Positions 1 through 10,093 of a stretch of DNA of 64,000 nt are shown piece after piece. The notes under the pieces are model-generated. The model searched no databases. It worked only from the letters and a program-made list of their open reading frames with translations, and was not told the DNA's origin. The stretch's first letter is position 1, and each line of letters opens with the position of its first letter. The DNA comes from Magicicada septendecula (taxonomy: Eukaryota > Arthropoda > Insecta > Hemiptera > Cicadidae), in NCBI GenBank assembly GCA_034769895.1, contig CM068370.1:49547454-49611453 (forward strand). Reading direction: 5' to 3'. Made by a program: the position numbers and the translations under genes.

Positions 1-80
1 TGACGATGATGATGATGGTTGTGGTGGTGGCGGTGGAGGAGGAGGAGGAAGAGGAGGAGGAGGAGGAGGAGGAGGAGGAG
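1..80. repeat. GAT/GGT/GGA trinucleotide microsatellite
   Basis: The window opens in an imperfect trinucleotide run that passes from GAT through GGT to GGA units. It is purine-rich on the plus strand and its left end is cut by the window edge. Confidence 0.9.
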
Positions 81-952
81 AGTAGAAAGATAGGCAGAAA
101 TGGAAGCTCGAATGCGAGAAACTTCGTATATGCTCTATCTAATCGTATGTAAAGGCCCTAATATAAATGTAAAATGTGTGTTTAATGTAAATATAGGGAC
201 TACATAAGATTAAATATGCATGAAACATGAGAACAGTTCTGATGACAAACTTACTTTTATCTAACTTTTGCTTACTGCAGGAAAGTTAGGCCAAAAAACC
301 TAATGTTTTATGTAGTTTACATATTTGACAATTACATATTTGACAAAGTGTAGTGCCACCTTTGTATAGGTGTAGTGCCACCTACTCTATGCTGTACTGT
401 ACTGTCACATAAAGCAACCTAATTACTCCGTCTTAATTGTTACAACTTATAGATAAACAAATGCTACTGTAAGCATGTGCTTTGTAAACACATTAACAGA
501 ATTTTGTAAAAATAGTCTTGATTTACTAGGTTTCTGGGTTTATGTCTCTGTTTAGCAGCTCGAGTGTGTCTCGTACGTTCCAAAGTTAAACACATACACT
601 TGTTGTTTCTTCACAGTGTTTACTTTTCGTTAGGAAGAAATTACTTTGCTTTGCAATGAGATGTTAAGTGGAAATAGTATTTAAAGTACAACAGAAAGCA
701 CACGTCTCTAAGCAGGCGACGCTCAGTAGACAAGGCAGAGTATATAGCACTGGTGTTAAAGTTTTAAAGCAGATGTTGAGAATCGTCAGCTTGGAATGGG
801 AAGTTTCACTGGCAGACATCTTTTATTTGTGACGTCTGTGAAAACTGAAGACATGTCGTCTTCACCCACGTAGAACGCGATTCTACCTATAAACATACTT
901 AAATATAAAACTTAAAACTTAATGATAGTGCTCTCTTGAGTATATACCGTTG
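81..952. other. Anonymous AT-rich DNA
   Basis: No open frame, transposon end or RNA gene is recognisable. A short duplicated phrase (TGTAGTGCCACCT, near 349 and 371) is the only local structure seen. Confidence 0.5.
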
Positions 953-1040
953 AAAAACTATATTAACTAAATATAATTATTTCACTACGACTCGGAACAC
1001 AAAACGTTTTATGGGTAAAAACGTAAAAGGTTTACTTTAT

Positions 1041-1083
1041 AGCCTGAACCGGTTTTCACTTTTAAAAAGCTTCTTCAGAGGCT
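1041..1083 (-). ncRNA. Hammerhead ribozyme motif, type I (left arm)
   Basis: On the minus strand stem I pairs AGCCT with AGGCT (1079-1083 with 1041-1045). CTGAAGA lies at 1078-1072, GAA at 1057-1055, the palindromic helix III AACCGGTT at 1054-1047 and the cleavage C at 1046. Compared with the right arm, one stem I pair has changed from A-T to G-C with pairing kept. Helix II is a CTTTT/AAAAG hairpin with bulged flanking bases. Confidence 0.68.
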
Positions 1084-1097
1084 TCTAAAGTTGCTTC

Positions 1098-1140
1098 AAC
1101 CTCTGAAGAAGCGTTTTAAAAATGAAAACCGGTTCAGGTT
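1098..1140 (+). ncRNA. Hammerhead ribozyme motif, type I (right arm)
   Basis: Stem I pairs AACCT (1098-1102) with AGGTT (1136-1140). The core CTGAAGA is at 1103-1109. Helix II (1110-1123) is AT-rich and weak. GAA is at 1124-1126, helix III is the self-complementary AACCGGTT (1127-1134), and the cleavage nucleotide C is at 1135. All invariant core positions are present. Helix III has no loop, so it can only pair fully between two RNA copies, as in dimeric minimal hammerheads. Activity is untested, and the long fold-back would compete with this fold. Confidence 0.7.
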
Positions 1141-1261
1141 ATAAGGTAAAACTTTTTCGTTTTTACCCATAAAAAGTTTTGTGTTCCGAGTCGTAGTGAA
1201 ATAATTATATTTAGTTAATTAACGGACACGTCATGAACAACGAAATCCAAAAACTATATTA

Positions 1262-2229
1262 CTCTAGTGCGATGAAAATCAGTTCAAACATTTAGCGGAA
1301 ACGCTAATCAGTAGCTTAGCGGAAACGGTTTAGCATTATTGTATATCATACTTGAAAGTTTAACATTTTTTATAAAATTCCTATATGTAAAAAGGTTCCG
1401 TGGATCGTGAACAGTAGAATCAATCATTAAACGGCAGAGAAATCGCGACTGCTGATTCGATTATTAACACGCTAATAAAAATAATTACAGTCGGATTATG
1501 TTAAGTCTCTTATGTCAGCTAGATATGCAGTAAACATTATAAACAACAGGCAATAAGAGGTCTAAGTTGAAAAATAAAAACAGAACAACACAGATTTTTA
1601 TAATTATTAAGCACTTACACTTACCCTAACACAGAAATCTGAATGTTGAAAACAATTAGTAGAACTGACTGACCTACACCAAACATATTTATAAAAAACG
1701 CAAGCAAAATACGCAGTTTTATATTAAACCGAGAAAGCACTAGACTTCTTTATTGGATGTTTATAGATGATAGTAAAACCGTTAATATGAATCACGACTC
1801 CTTGGAATTTTTTTATTACGCAATGCATGTTCGACGACTCATCAGTCAATTCTACCGTTGCTTTACTACGTACAGAAATAGCCACTGGTCAATATTGCTA
1901 CGACAGTTACGTAACGCTTTCGGAAAGGCGGCAGGTGCAGTTACGTAACTGTTCTAGAGCTGGTGCAGTGTCTCAGTAGCCACTCAAGGCCGTGCTTCAG
2001 GGCTGTTCGAGAGTACTCTTAACTACGCAAATTATACCGACACGCCGCTAAAAGAATGGAAAATTATTATGGAATTTCTGCTGCACCTACATAAGCAACA
2101 GCGGGCGGCTTAGTGAGCCAGGTACTTTACGGTGGCCTGTCCATAGCTGCGCGAAAAGTGGGGGTAGTGGGGAGACTCAGTGTGCTAAGTTGTAACACTT
2201 CATTTCAAAAACGTCCGTCTTACTGTTGC
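1262..2229. other. Anonymous DNA left of the DD82E element
   Basis: No TE termini or recognisable protein. The short open frame at 1757-1948 has no family resemblance and is probably chance. Confidence 0.45.
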
Positions 2230-4263
2230 TACAGCTCCCGCCACTAGCCTGTGCGCGCGGAGCTTAGGCGCCTGCAACGGACGGGGGGTGGAGAGAGGCG
2301 CCTTTTCTACAAACATTGGATGACTCATGCGGCGCTCCCGACCACACCAGAGTTTCCGAGAACACTCGACTTCCTTGTGTTTGTCATAGCTTCCAAGGAA
2401 ATATTATTATTCACCATCCTTTCTCAGCTTGAAATAGTCGTTAGTCTGTGCTGGAACATCGTTTAGGTGACAGTGATCACGTGCTCGTGTTTGTGTTTTG
2501 CTTTTCGTCGTGACTGAACTTATTTTTTATGTTTGACTTTAACTTGTAAATTTTATTTGCAAACTTTCTGAAATGGGGGATTTTATCAAATCAAAATTAG
2601 GGGGGAAAGTAATTCATAGCCAGAGCAGGGAAGTGGTGTGCAATGTGTATAAATTTATGAAAGAGGAAGCAGACAACAAGAGTGTGACAATTCCGTTAGT
2701 TAAAGCTCGCCAAAGAACTGCAGCGGCTACCGGTGTTAGTGAGCGCGTAGTAACAAAAATAAATAGTGAACTGAGTAAACTTAACGAAAGTGATGACAAT
2801 GTGAAGTCTTTTTCAACACCAAAAAAAAATTCTGATCCCCGGAAAAAGTCAGCTACAGAACTGGATGACTTTGATAAATGTGTTGTGAGAAGAATAGTGT
2901 ACAATTTCCATTTGCAAAAAAAGCGACTACCTACTGTGAAACTCTTAAAGGAGGAGTTAAAAGGTGCCATTGGCTTTACGGGCAATAAAACTAGTTTAAG
3001 GCGTACTTTAAAGCAACTTGGGTTTAGGTGGCAGAAGACTAAAAACAATAGAAAGTTGTTGATTGAAAATCTAGACATTAGGGAAAAACGATTAACATAC
3101 TTAAGATCCATTAAACGGTACAGAGAACAAGGTCGGCCAATAATTTTAGACGAGTCGTACATTGTTTCTAGCCACCTATCAAGTAAATCGTGGTCGGACA
3201 GTTCAAATAGTGGTGCGTGTTGTCCAATTTCTCAAGGGGATAGGATAATTATTATACTTGCTGGTGGCGAAGCAGGCTTTGTTCCAAGCTCACTTACTGT
3301 GTGGAAAGCCAGCAGCAAAAGTAGTGATTACCACGACAATGTTAATCGCGACATGTTTGTAAAATGGCTACAAGAAAAGTTGTTACCAAATTTGAACCCA
3401 AACAGTGTTGTTGTTGTAGATAACGCGCCTTATCACAACGAACAACTCGAAAAGGCCCCCACATCTAACAGTAGAAAGCAGGAGATGAAAAATTGGCTTA
3501 CCAAGCACAATATCCCATTTAGTGACAGTATGTACGTCCCAGAACTGTACAAGCTTGTAAAAATGTACAAACCTAGGTTTCATCGGTACCTAATTGATGA
3601 AATAGTGAAAAACAAAGGGCATGACGTTCTGAGACTTCCGCCTTATCATCCTGACCTCAATCATATTGGGCTGACATTAAAGGATACGTGGCCAGCAGAA
3701 ACGTTTCTTGCACTATTTCTCAAGCGGAAATGTTATGCAAAGAAAAAGTGTCAAGCATGGGTCCTGAGGATTGGGTAAGGAAATGCCGACATGTTGAAAC
3801 AATTGAAGACGAGTACCTAGCTCAAGAACCAGCCATAGACAATATAGTTGAATCACTTATAATTTCTACAAACAGTGACAGTGAATCAGATTCCGAAAGT
3901 TCAGATGACGCTGATGAAGGCTTGAGTGGAGTTGAGGAGCTGGAATAACAGAATCCAGGCGAATGGACAATAGCGTGAGTAATAGTAAACAATTCATATA
4001 CCACAGGCTATAAATTTAGATATGATAGTGTAAATACTCAATTTAAATTTTTTCCGTAAAATGAAGTGTTTCAGTAAAAGTTTGGGTTTATAACTTTCAT
4101 TAAAAATTATAATTAGGTTTTTTCAACTGACACATTACAGTAAAATGGAATGTCGATTGTGCGAGAAATGGTCGCGAACGCTGGAGTGACTCGCCACGAT
4201 TTATGTTTTCAGAGTGAGTAGTACGATTGTGGCCGCGCGCACAGGCTAGTGGCGGCAGCTGTA
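2230..4263 (+). mobile_element. DD82E Tc1/mariner-superfamily transposon (Sailor-like), full length
   Basis: Terminal inverted repeats of about 31 bp begin CAGCTCCCGCCACTAGCC at 2232 and end as the inverse of CAGCTGCCGCCACTAGCC at 4261, with one internal mismatch. Each end abuts TA (2230-2231 and 4262-4263), the target duplication of the IS630-Tc1-mariner superfamily. The 2.03-kb element carries one transposase gene in the same direction. The second D to the expected E is 82 residues apart, which matches the DD82E group I recall under the name Sailor. The ends are intact but the gene is broken, so this copy would need transposase in trans. Confidence 0.88.
2573..3948 (+). pseudogene. DD82E transposase pseudogene, catalytic E deleted
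   Basis: The gene starts at ATG 2573. Residues 1-120 form a DNA-binding region (helix-turn-helix-like, around TGVSERVV). The DDE domain follows: first D in ILDESYI (about residue 194), second D in VVVVDNAPYH (about residue 283), then LPPYHPDLN near residue 355. Family members continue there with P-I-E-L and W-A. Here about 10 nt are missing near 3659-3666, removing the catalytic glutamate and shifting frame. The first frame stops at 3778. The second frame reads WADIKGYVASRNVSC and runs to 3948 with the acidic, serine-rich C-terminus (SDSESDSESSDDADE) expected of this group. The remaining frame is otherwise open, so the break looks recent. The encoded enzyme is predicted to be catalytically dead. 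Confidence 0.88.
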
Positions 4264-4679
4264 CAGCCGGCGATGTGGGTGCCCTTAACTATTTAATTAT
4301 TACAACTCGGATTTTACACATTGTTCACATTTCCGGATTTCATTCAACTAACTACTATTTATAATTCTACTCAGTATTACTCGAAATTGTATCAAATATG
4401 TATTTGTAATACCACAACAATGTTATTTGTTACATAATGTAAATAATAAATAATTACTAGTGTAAAGCAAGCAAGTGGAATACTAATAGAAGAAATAGAG
4501 AAATATAAATATAAAATGACCATAAATATGCTTTATGCAAGTGCTGGTAAAATAGGACCTAAACGAAAAAAGTGGGTAACCACGCATAAAAATATGCACA
4601 CTTTATACAAAATATCACATAAAATCAAGTCCATTAATTTTTCTTCCATTTAATACAATTATTAATACAAATTTTAAAA
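4264..4679. other. Anonymous AT-rich DNA between two transposase copies
   Basis: Very AT-rich, with no open frame. It may hold the decayed terminus of the minus-strand transposase copy to its right, but no matching inverted repeat was recognised. Confidence 0.4.
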
Positions 4680-4687
4680 TTAGTATG

Positions 4688-5178
4688 TAAGTAATGAATG
4701 TAAGTAACTTACCGACTTATAAAGAAGTATATATACGAAGTCAGAATGAACTGGGAATTCAGTATCATTCCCCAAGTCCGGCGATGTTTCTCTGTCCAAA
4801 ATTGCTTCAACACCGGAGATATAGCTGCCATCATCTGAAGAAGATTCATCGCTTGATAGGTCATCGTCGTCGTCATCGTCATCATCATCTTCGCCTAAGT
4901 TAATTACAAGCCTATCTTGCATTTCATCTATTAATCCTTCTCTTTCCAAATATTCGTCTTCAATTTTAATTACATGTTCACACATTGATGTCCATTGTTG
5001 TTTTTCTATTGATTGGCATGCTTGCCTAGTTAAATCTATTATGTTTTATTATCAAAAGTGGTGTTGGTTTTTGCAACAAAGTGTATAAGTTGAGCCCAAA
5101 TAAGTTCTATGGGGTTTAGGTCAGGATGATACGGAGGTAGACGAATAACAGTGTGGCCGTGATTTCCTAAAATATTAA
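4688..5178 (-). pseudogene. Second DD82E transposase remnant (C-terminal part)
   Basis: Read on the minus strand from about 5175, the sequence gives GNHGHTVIRLPPYHPDLNPI followed by E-L-I-W-A-Q, the block containing the third catalytic residue. A frame break near 5040 follows, then CEHVIKIEDEYLEREGLID with an Asp/Ser-rich tail (poly-D near 4870) and SGVEAIL. This matches the C-terminal architecture of the 2573-3948 transposase, in opposite orientation and clearly diverged. It keeps the glutamate that the other copy lost. The N-terminal half is not visible. Confidence 0.82.
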
Positions 5179-5640
5179 TAATATAAAAATACTAAATAAG
5201 TGTATAAAGTCCGCTGAACCGCTATACATTGTATGTTGCAATACTATAGACATGGTGTCCGACAGCTGCGATATTAATCGATTTTATTATGGCTGTTAGT
5301 GATTACAGTGGTATTGTTGAGCCACTACAGAAGTACTGTACACATAGTTTCGGGTATTTCTAAACAATCATTCCAGTCTTGAATTAAGTTTAAATTTTAA
5401 AGTGTTTAGTTCAAGATACAAGTCTTAAATTAAGTTTTCCAGCATTTTTGATGTTGAATAACTTTTCTGCGTTGAAATTCATCAGAACCGAACTTCGTTC
5501 GCGTAACAATGTTAATGGTTCCGCTTCTGATTGCGTTTTCCTTATGTTGGTTGCATTTCCGGACACATGTTAATATGGCATTATTGTCTTATTTTTGTTT
5601 CTAGAATCACCTTGTGAAATGTGTCATTTTCCTCCAGAAC
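5179..5640. repeat. Anonymous DNA with a short repeat shared with 29670-29840
   Basis: Around 5470-5620 the phrase TAACAATGTTAATGGTTCCG and the following bases resemble 29715-29830 (TAACAATGTTAGTTATTCCG, then CGCTTCTAGCTGCGTT). This suggests a two-copy, roughly 150-bp dispersed repeat of unknown type. Nothing else is recognised. Confidence 0.45.
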
Positions 5641-5644
5641 ACTG

Positions 5645-6400
5645 CATATAACTAATATCATCATCATCATCTTCATGGATTAAACCAAGGATGGTTTGTC
5701 CCGGTCTCAAATAGGCAAAGATTACAGCTGGTCACTCCAGCACTTCCTCGGACGTCCCAAACCTCTCCGTCCCCTCGGCTTGTAGTACCAGAGTTGTTTG
5801 GGGATGCGGTAGTCATCCATTCGGCAAAGATGTTCCCACCAATTCAGCCGATACTGGGCCATTCTGTCGAGTATACTCATAATATTCAGAGCCTGCCGTA
5901 TATCTGTGTTTCTTCTATGATCATGGAGAGTATACCCTGCACGTGCCTGAGAATTCTCATTTCAGCCGCTTGGATGCGACTGGCCTGGCCTTTCGTTAAA
6001 GTCCAATTCTCAGACCCATGAAGAAGTGTGGGAAGAGCCATCACCTTGTAGAATTTAAGGCGTGTTCCTTTACTTGCTGACTTAAGGGTTCGCCTAATGG
6101 TCCCGCACATAAGGTTGAACTTACGGTATGCAATTTATTCACAACGTCGTTGCATGCGTTATAAGACACACTGTATAAGACATATGTTATTCAAAATTGC
6201 TAACCTGTTCCAGGACAATACCATCTATAACAATTTTTGCCCGTACGGGATCAGTTCCACGAAAACCCATCACCTTGGTCTTACGTGTGGATATTTGCAA
6301 TCCAGGGTCTTTGCATGTTCGATTTAACCCATCTGCAATCTGTTTTCAGAGTCCGACAGAATAGCCTGATGGTCCGCAAAACAACAAAGTGTCAATTGTA
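5645..6400 (-). pseudogene. 5'-truncated LINE, C-terminal end, CAT/ATG-repeat tail
   Basis: On the minus strand the block LKFYKVMALPTLLHGSENWT, then LTKGQASRIQAAEMRILRHV, is the region downstream of the reverse-transcriptase fingers/palm in many insect non-LTR elements. It is followed after a frame break by LNWWEHLCRMDDYRIPKQ and GRRGLGRPRKCW. The catalytic YADD region is absent. The copy ends in a short (GAT)n run (5657-5672), a microsatellite tail rather than poly(A). Confidence 0.8.
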
Positions 6401-6714
6401 GAGAGAACAATCATAAAATGTTCTGGAAGACACATCTGGAAGTTTTATTTAATTAATATACTTTTTTAATTATTAGATTAAGGAATAACATTAACAATTT
6501 TATTTAAATCGTATGTTTTATATTTTTGTATTTTTAAATTACACCTATTGCGTTTAAATGTATTTTAATCTTCCGAATGTACATTTTCTAGTATTTTTTT
6601 GATTTTTGTTTTTGTTTTTGTTTTTGAAATTCTGAATGTCGGGAAATATATTTTGCTACAGTGTCTATCTTTAATAGACACCAGAGCTCATATTATTTTT
6701 TTATTGTACCTACA

Positions 6715-7453
6715 TTTTTACTTCCATGTTCCGTAAGGAAATGGAAGTATGGTGATCGCGAAAAAAATCGTGTTCGAGATAAGGGGTGATTCTGATTGTA
6801 CTACTCTAAAAAAAAAAAAGAAAAGTAATTTCTCGAAAAGTGTGTGTGTCTGTAGATTTTTTTCTATGGCGAACGATAACTGCTGCAAATTCAAACAGAA
6901 TCAAATAATTGTTTGGGTATATGCCTGAGTTGGAGAGGACTCAAGGCCTATTGATTTTGGTGATTTGGTGGTTAGGGGGAGGGGTAGTTTACCTGCAACG
7001 TTTTATGTTTTAACAAGAGTAAAGTACTTAATTTTGATAAATAAAGTATCCTGAAAAGAAGGTCATAGTAATTCACTGTAGAAAGGTAGATGAAACATCT
7101 ATAAATGAAAAGGGCAGATGAAAGAGGAGGGGTAATATTCTAACATGAAAATGATAGTTGAAGGGGGAGGAGATAATTTTTTGTTGTGTACTACCTTATC
7201 AGCAACAAAGAAGTAGTTTGTTGTTAAAATTCCTTCCCGGCTGTTTGTCCGTGGTCCAATGTTTTTTTGCAAAACCAGACTGCCATCATCAGTAAAAATC
7301 AAGTGCGCTAATGTGAGGTGCTTAATGACCACAGTACTGTGGTTAAGGCTAAAGAAAGAAGTAGTTTCTATGGAAATATTTCATTTCGAAAATGATTTTA
7401 AATATACATCTTAGAGCATGGAAGTCATGTATGGTTCTCCATACCGATATTTG
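6715..7453 (-). repeat. RepA interspersed element, copy 1 (hammerhead truncated)
   Basis: RepA is a family defined here from six copies in the window. In plus-strand coordinates a copy starts with a hairpin TTACTTCCATGTTCC/GGAAATGGAAGTA, passes a TGTGTCTG-rich stretch, one or more about 161-bp units and a purine-rich part, and ends in GGAAGTCATGTATGG then TTCTCCATACCGATATTT. Strand is assigned from the hammerhead orientation. This copy has one unit. Its hammerhead (TCATCAG at 7286-7292) lacks the part from helix II to the cleavage site. Confidence 0.75.
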
Positions 7454-7469
7454 TAATACAGCGATCCAG

Positions 7470-8230
7470 CTTTCGTAACGTTTTTAGCGTTTCCATAATT
7501 GTTACCCTAATGACGGTTACCGCAGTCTACATTAACTTTATGGGGTATGTACAACGAACACGTTTCTGTCAAACAGTGAAACCGAACACCCCGCCCCCGC
7601 CGCCTCGTTTACTCCTGCCAACTTTGGTTCTTATCTCTTATGACCCTTCTACGTCCGTTTAAACTCAACTCGCGCTGCACAGAAAAAGTAAAATAACACT
7701 TGATAAATATGTTTTCTGAAAGTTTTACAATAAATCAAAAACACGGGCTAGTGAATTTGTGAGAAACTACTCAGATGTTTTATTGTCTGCTTCGTTCGTT
7801 GGTAATCCGATTTCGAGTACAGTGTAGAGGCGACAAATTTTTAGATTTGTCCATTGTAGACCGCCAAACTATAGCCTACAACGTTTTCTGTAACCTCCTG
7901 TTTCTTTTATTTTCTGCGTTTATAAAACTTAGTCATTTTTTCCACACTGGTATTTTAGTATCATATTACGTGATCTTCGCTGTACACGATATCATATTTT
8001 TCAAATAAAATCTTCTTTTTCTTCTTCTCTTTCTCCTTCTTCTTCTTCTTCTTCTTCTTCTTCTTCTTCTTCTTCTTCTTCTTCTTCTTCTTCTTCTTCT
8101 TCATGTTATTGGAGATGCACGGTTCACTTACTGAAGATTTATTGTTTAAGAAAATGTATTTTCCTTCTTAGTACGCATCATGGAATGCCATCGTTTTAAA
8201 TTTCTTCATCGATAGCCCATGCCAAAGTGT
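7470..8230 (+). repeat. Dispersed repeat of unknown class, copy 1 (contains CTT microsatellite)
   Basis: This segment matches 25712-26470 in inverted orientation on both sides of its (CTT)n run. Shared phrases include CTTTCGTAACGTTTTTAGCG, TTATCTCTTATGACCCTTCT and GTAATCCGATTTCGAGTACA. It also shares a CATGGGCTA-containing end. Similarity is high but with indels. No transposase or LTR signature was identified. It begins 17 bp after RepA copy 1. Confidence 0.7.
8010..8102. repeat. (CTT)n microsatellite, about 30 units
   Basis: Nearly pure TTC repeats, i.e. GAA on the minus strand. The partner repeat near 25850-25920 has only an irregular purine tract at the same place, so this is a local expansion. 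Confidence 0.95.
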
Positions 8231-8369
8231 TTATACTATTTCCGTTCTTAGTTCAATCCTGATGTAAACAAACCCACGTGGCAAATCTGAAACGTTACTG
8301 GTCAGGGGCGTTGAGACTGTTCACACAGTAATGTATTATGCGCATGTGCAGAATGTCTGTATAGTTATG

Positions 8370-8735
8370 TGAGAGTTATCTTACCACTTAAATTGGGGCA
8401 CGTCGTTTTAAGACTTCCTCCTTATCACACTGTATTCTGAATCCTATTGAATTAATATGGATCCTGTCGAAAAGATTCGTTGCCTGTCACAACACAACAT
8501 CTATAAGCTGCCTGATATAAAACAATAAATTGGTAGAGAAGGAGTTAAATGAACAACGGCGGACAATTGGCGTCTTTATATCGAGCATGTATTCGAGGGA
8601 GAAGATAAGCTATAGCAACTGGTCTACATTACCGATGTCGTTGTGGACAGTCTTATCAATAATAACGCTGACTCAAGTGATGATACAAGTTCCGACATAG
8701 ATATGAAAGCGATAGAATTACTCTCTTGACAGCAA
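8370..8735 (+). pseudogene. Third DD82E-type transposase remnant (C-terminal)
   Basis: HVVLRLPPYH at about 8401 is followed, after a short damaged stretch, by NPIELIW, again the block with the third catalytic residue. Further on, in broken frames, come VVDSLINNNADSSDDTSSDI and a stop near 8728, matching the acidic Ser/Asp-rich tail of the family. Several frameshifts make it a relic. Confidence 0.7.
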
Positions 8736-10093
8736 CTGATAAAACAGGTACACTGGTAATTGTCACAGCTTGTTTTTTGTTTTAAAGAAACTTTTTTGTT
8801 TTGTTGCAATTTTTAAACGGTTAATAAAAAAGCCGTTAACTTGTTTTATAAACTATTTTACTGTGAAACACATTCACACAAATTTTACTTTGGTCAGGAC
8901 AAGTTATTACAATTTACAAGTGTTTACATAGTATCAATATCATATGTACCCTGTCTGTCTGAGTGACACACCTCTAATTCAAGTAGTAAACAGCGTTTCA
9001 GTTTTGCCACACCTATTTGTTTGCATCGTGATTAAGTTAATAACAGAAATAGTGTACGTGAGTTTATGAGTGGACTACTGCAGTACGTTGTCTGATTTCT
9101 CTAAAAGCAACAGTTATCGCTGTCTAATAATATGCGCATAACCTATTTCTTTCCGGATTAATTCCAGTTGGTCTGAAATATTATATCTATTTTTTTTAAG
9201 ACCGCATCAATTTATATAGTTATTTAAGAAATTATATATACTTTCCTCCTGATGTTTAAGACTCAGAGTTTTATAAACATAATTTAACCATTTGATTTAT
9301 TGCGGTTGTTTTGTGGCTAAAGTTCTTTTATTCCACTTATAGTATTTCTTCTCACTACATATAAACTTCTGATGCACTTACACATCATTTGGATGCCTCC
9401 ACCCTCCAAATATATTCCATTTCACACTCCGACCAACTAGAAAGCCAAATCGAACGCCTTCTAAGTCATCAATAAAAGCTATATGGATTTTAAGACTGAA
9501 TTCACGCCTCTTTTCAGTTAGCTATATAATATTAAGCTTATACGAGATATTTAATATCCAAGTATTTAATATATCGTAAATGCTATCCTGATAGAAAGAA
9601 CACTTGCTCTTCTTACCCCAAGAAAACCTCGTTTTTTCTCATAGGAGTTACGCTACGTAAGACGCTACGCTATGTACGTACTGGAAGCTATGAACATTAT
9701 ATAATTTGAACAATTCTTTTTACGAATTAAGCACTTAAAATCGACTGTGATGTTTTAATTAAATATTTTTAGTTCAAAAAATTAATGTACTGACCAGAGT
9801 TTCTGGAATGTTTGTATTTTAACTTAATTTGTTGTATTTTGGATAATTCGTAATTTTCACTTATCAGACAGACATTCGGTCCCACAAGTGTCGGATTAAA
9901 GCGGTTTACTGTGATTCCTTTTAAAATATGAATCCACTATTTCACTGTCATAAAGAGGATGGAACTAAATGCTCCAAATTACGTACGTGCGTAATTGCAC
10001 AATATTTCCTGACTTTTGATGATCGCTGATGACCATAATCGTTGATACGATATTTTAGTGTGTGGTGTGTGAAACGCTCATGTATGGGAGAAA
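8736..10093. other. Anonymous AT-rich DNA
   Basis: No open frame, TE end or RNA gene was recognised. Confidence 0.45.

Larger units (their letters stand above)
953..1261. mobile_element. Fold-back retro-insertion with 13-bp TSD
   Basis: The 13-mer AAAAACTATATTA occurs at 953-965 and again at 1249-1261, flanking a near-palindrome with arms at about 963-1087 and 1094-1218. The arms are about 125 bp, differ at a modest number of positions, and are separated by only a few bases. About 30 bp of non-palindromic sequence lies between the right arm and the second duplication. A 13-bp duplication is typical of target-primed reverse transcription and is longer than Tc1 (2 bp), Harbinger (3 bp) or hAT (8 bp) duplications. 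Each arm carries a hammerhead-ribozyme motif near the centre. There is no coding capacity. It is best read as a short non-autonomous retroelement related to hammerhead-bearing Penelope-like elements; that affiliation is inferred. Confidence 0.75.
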
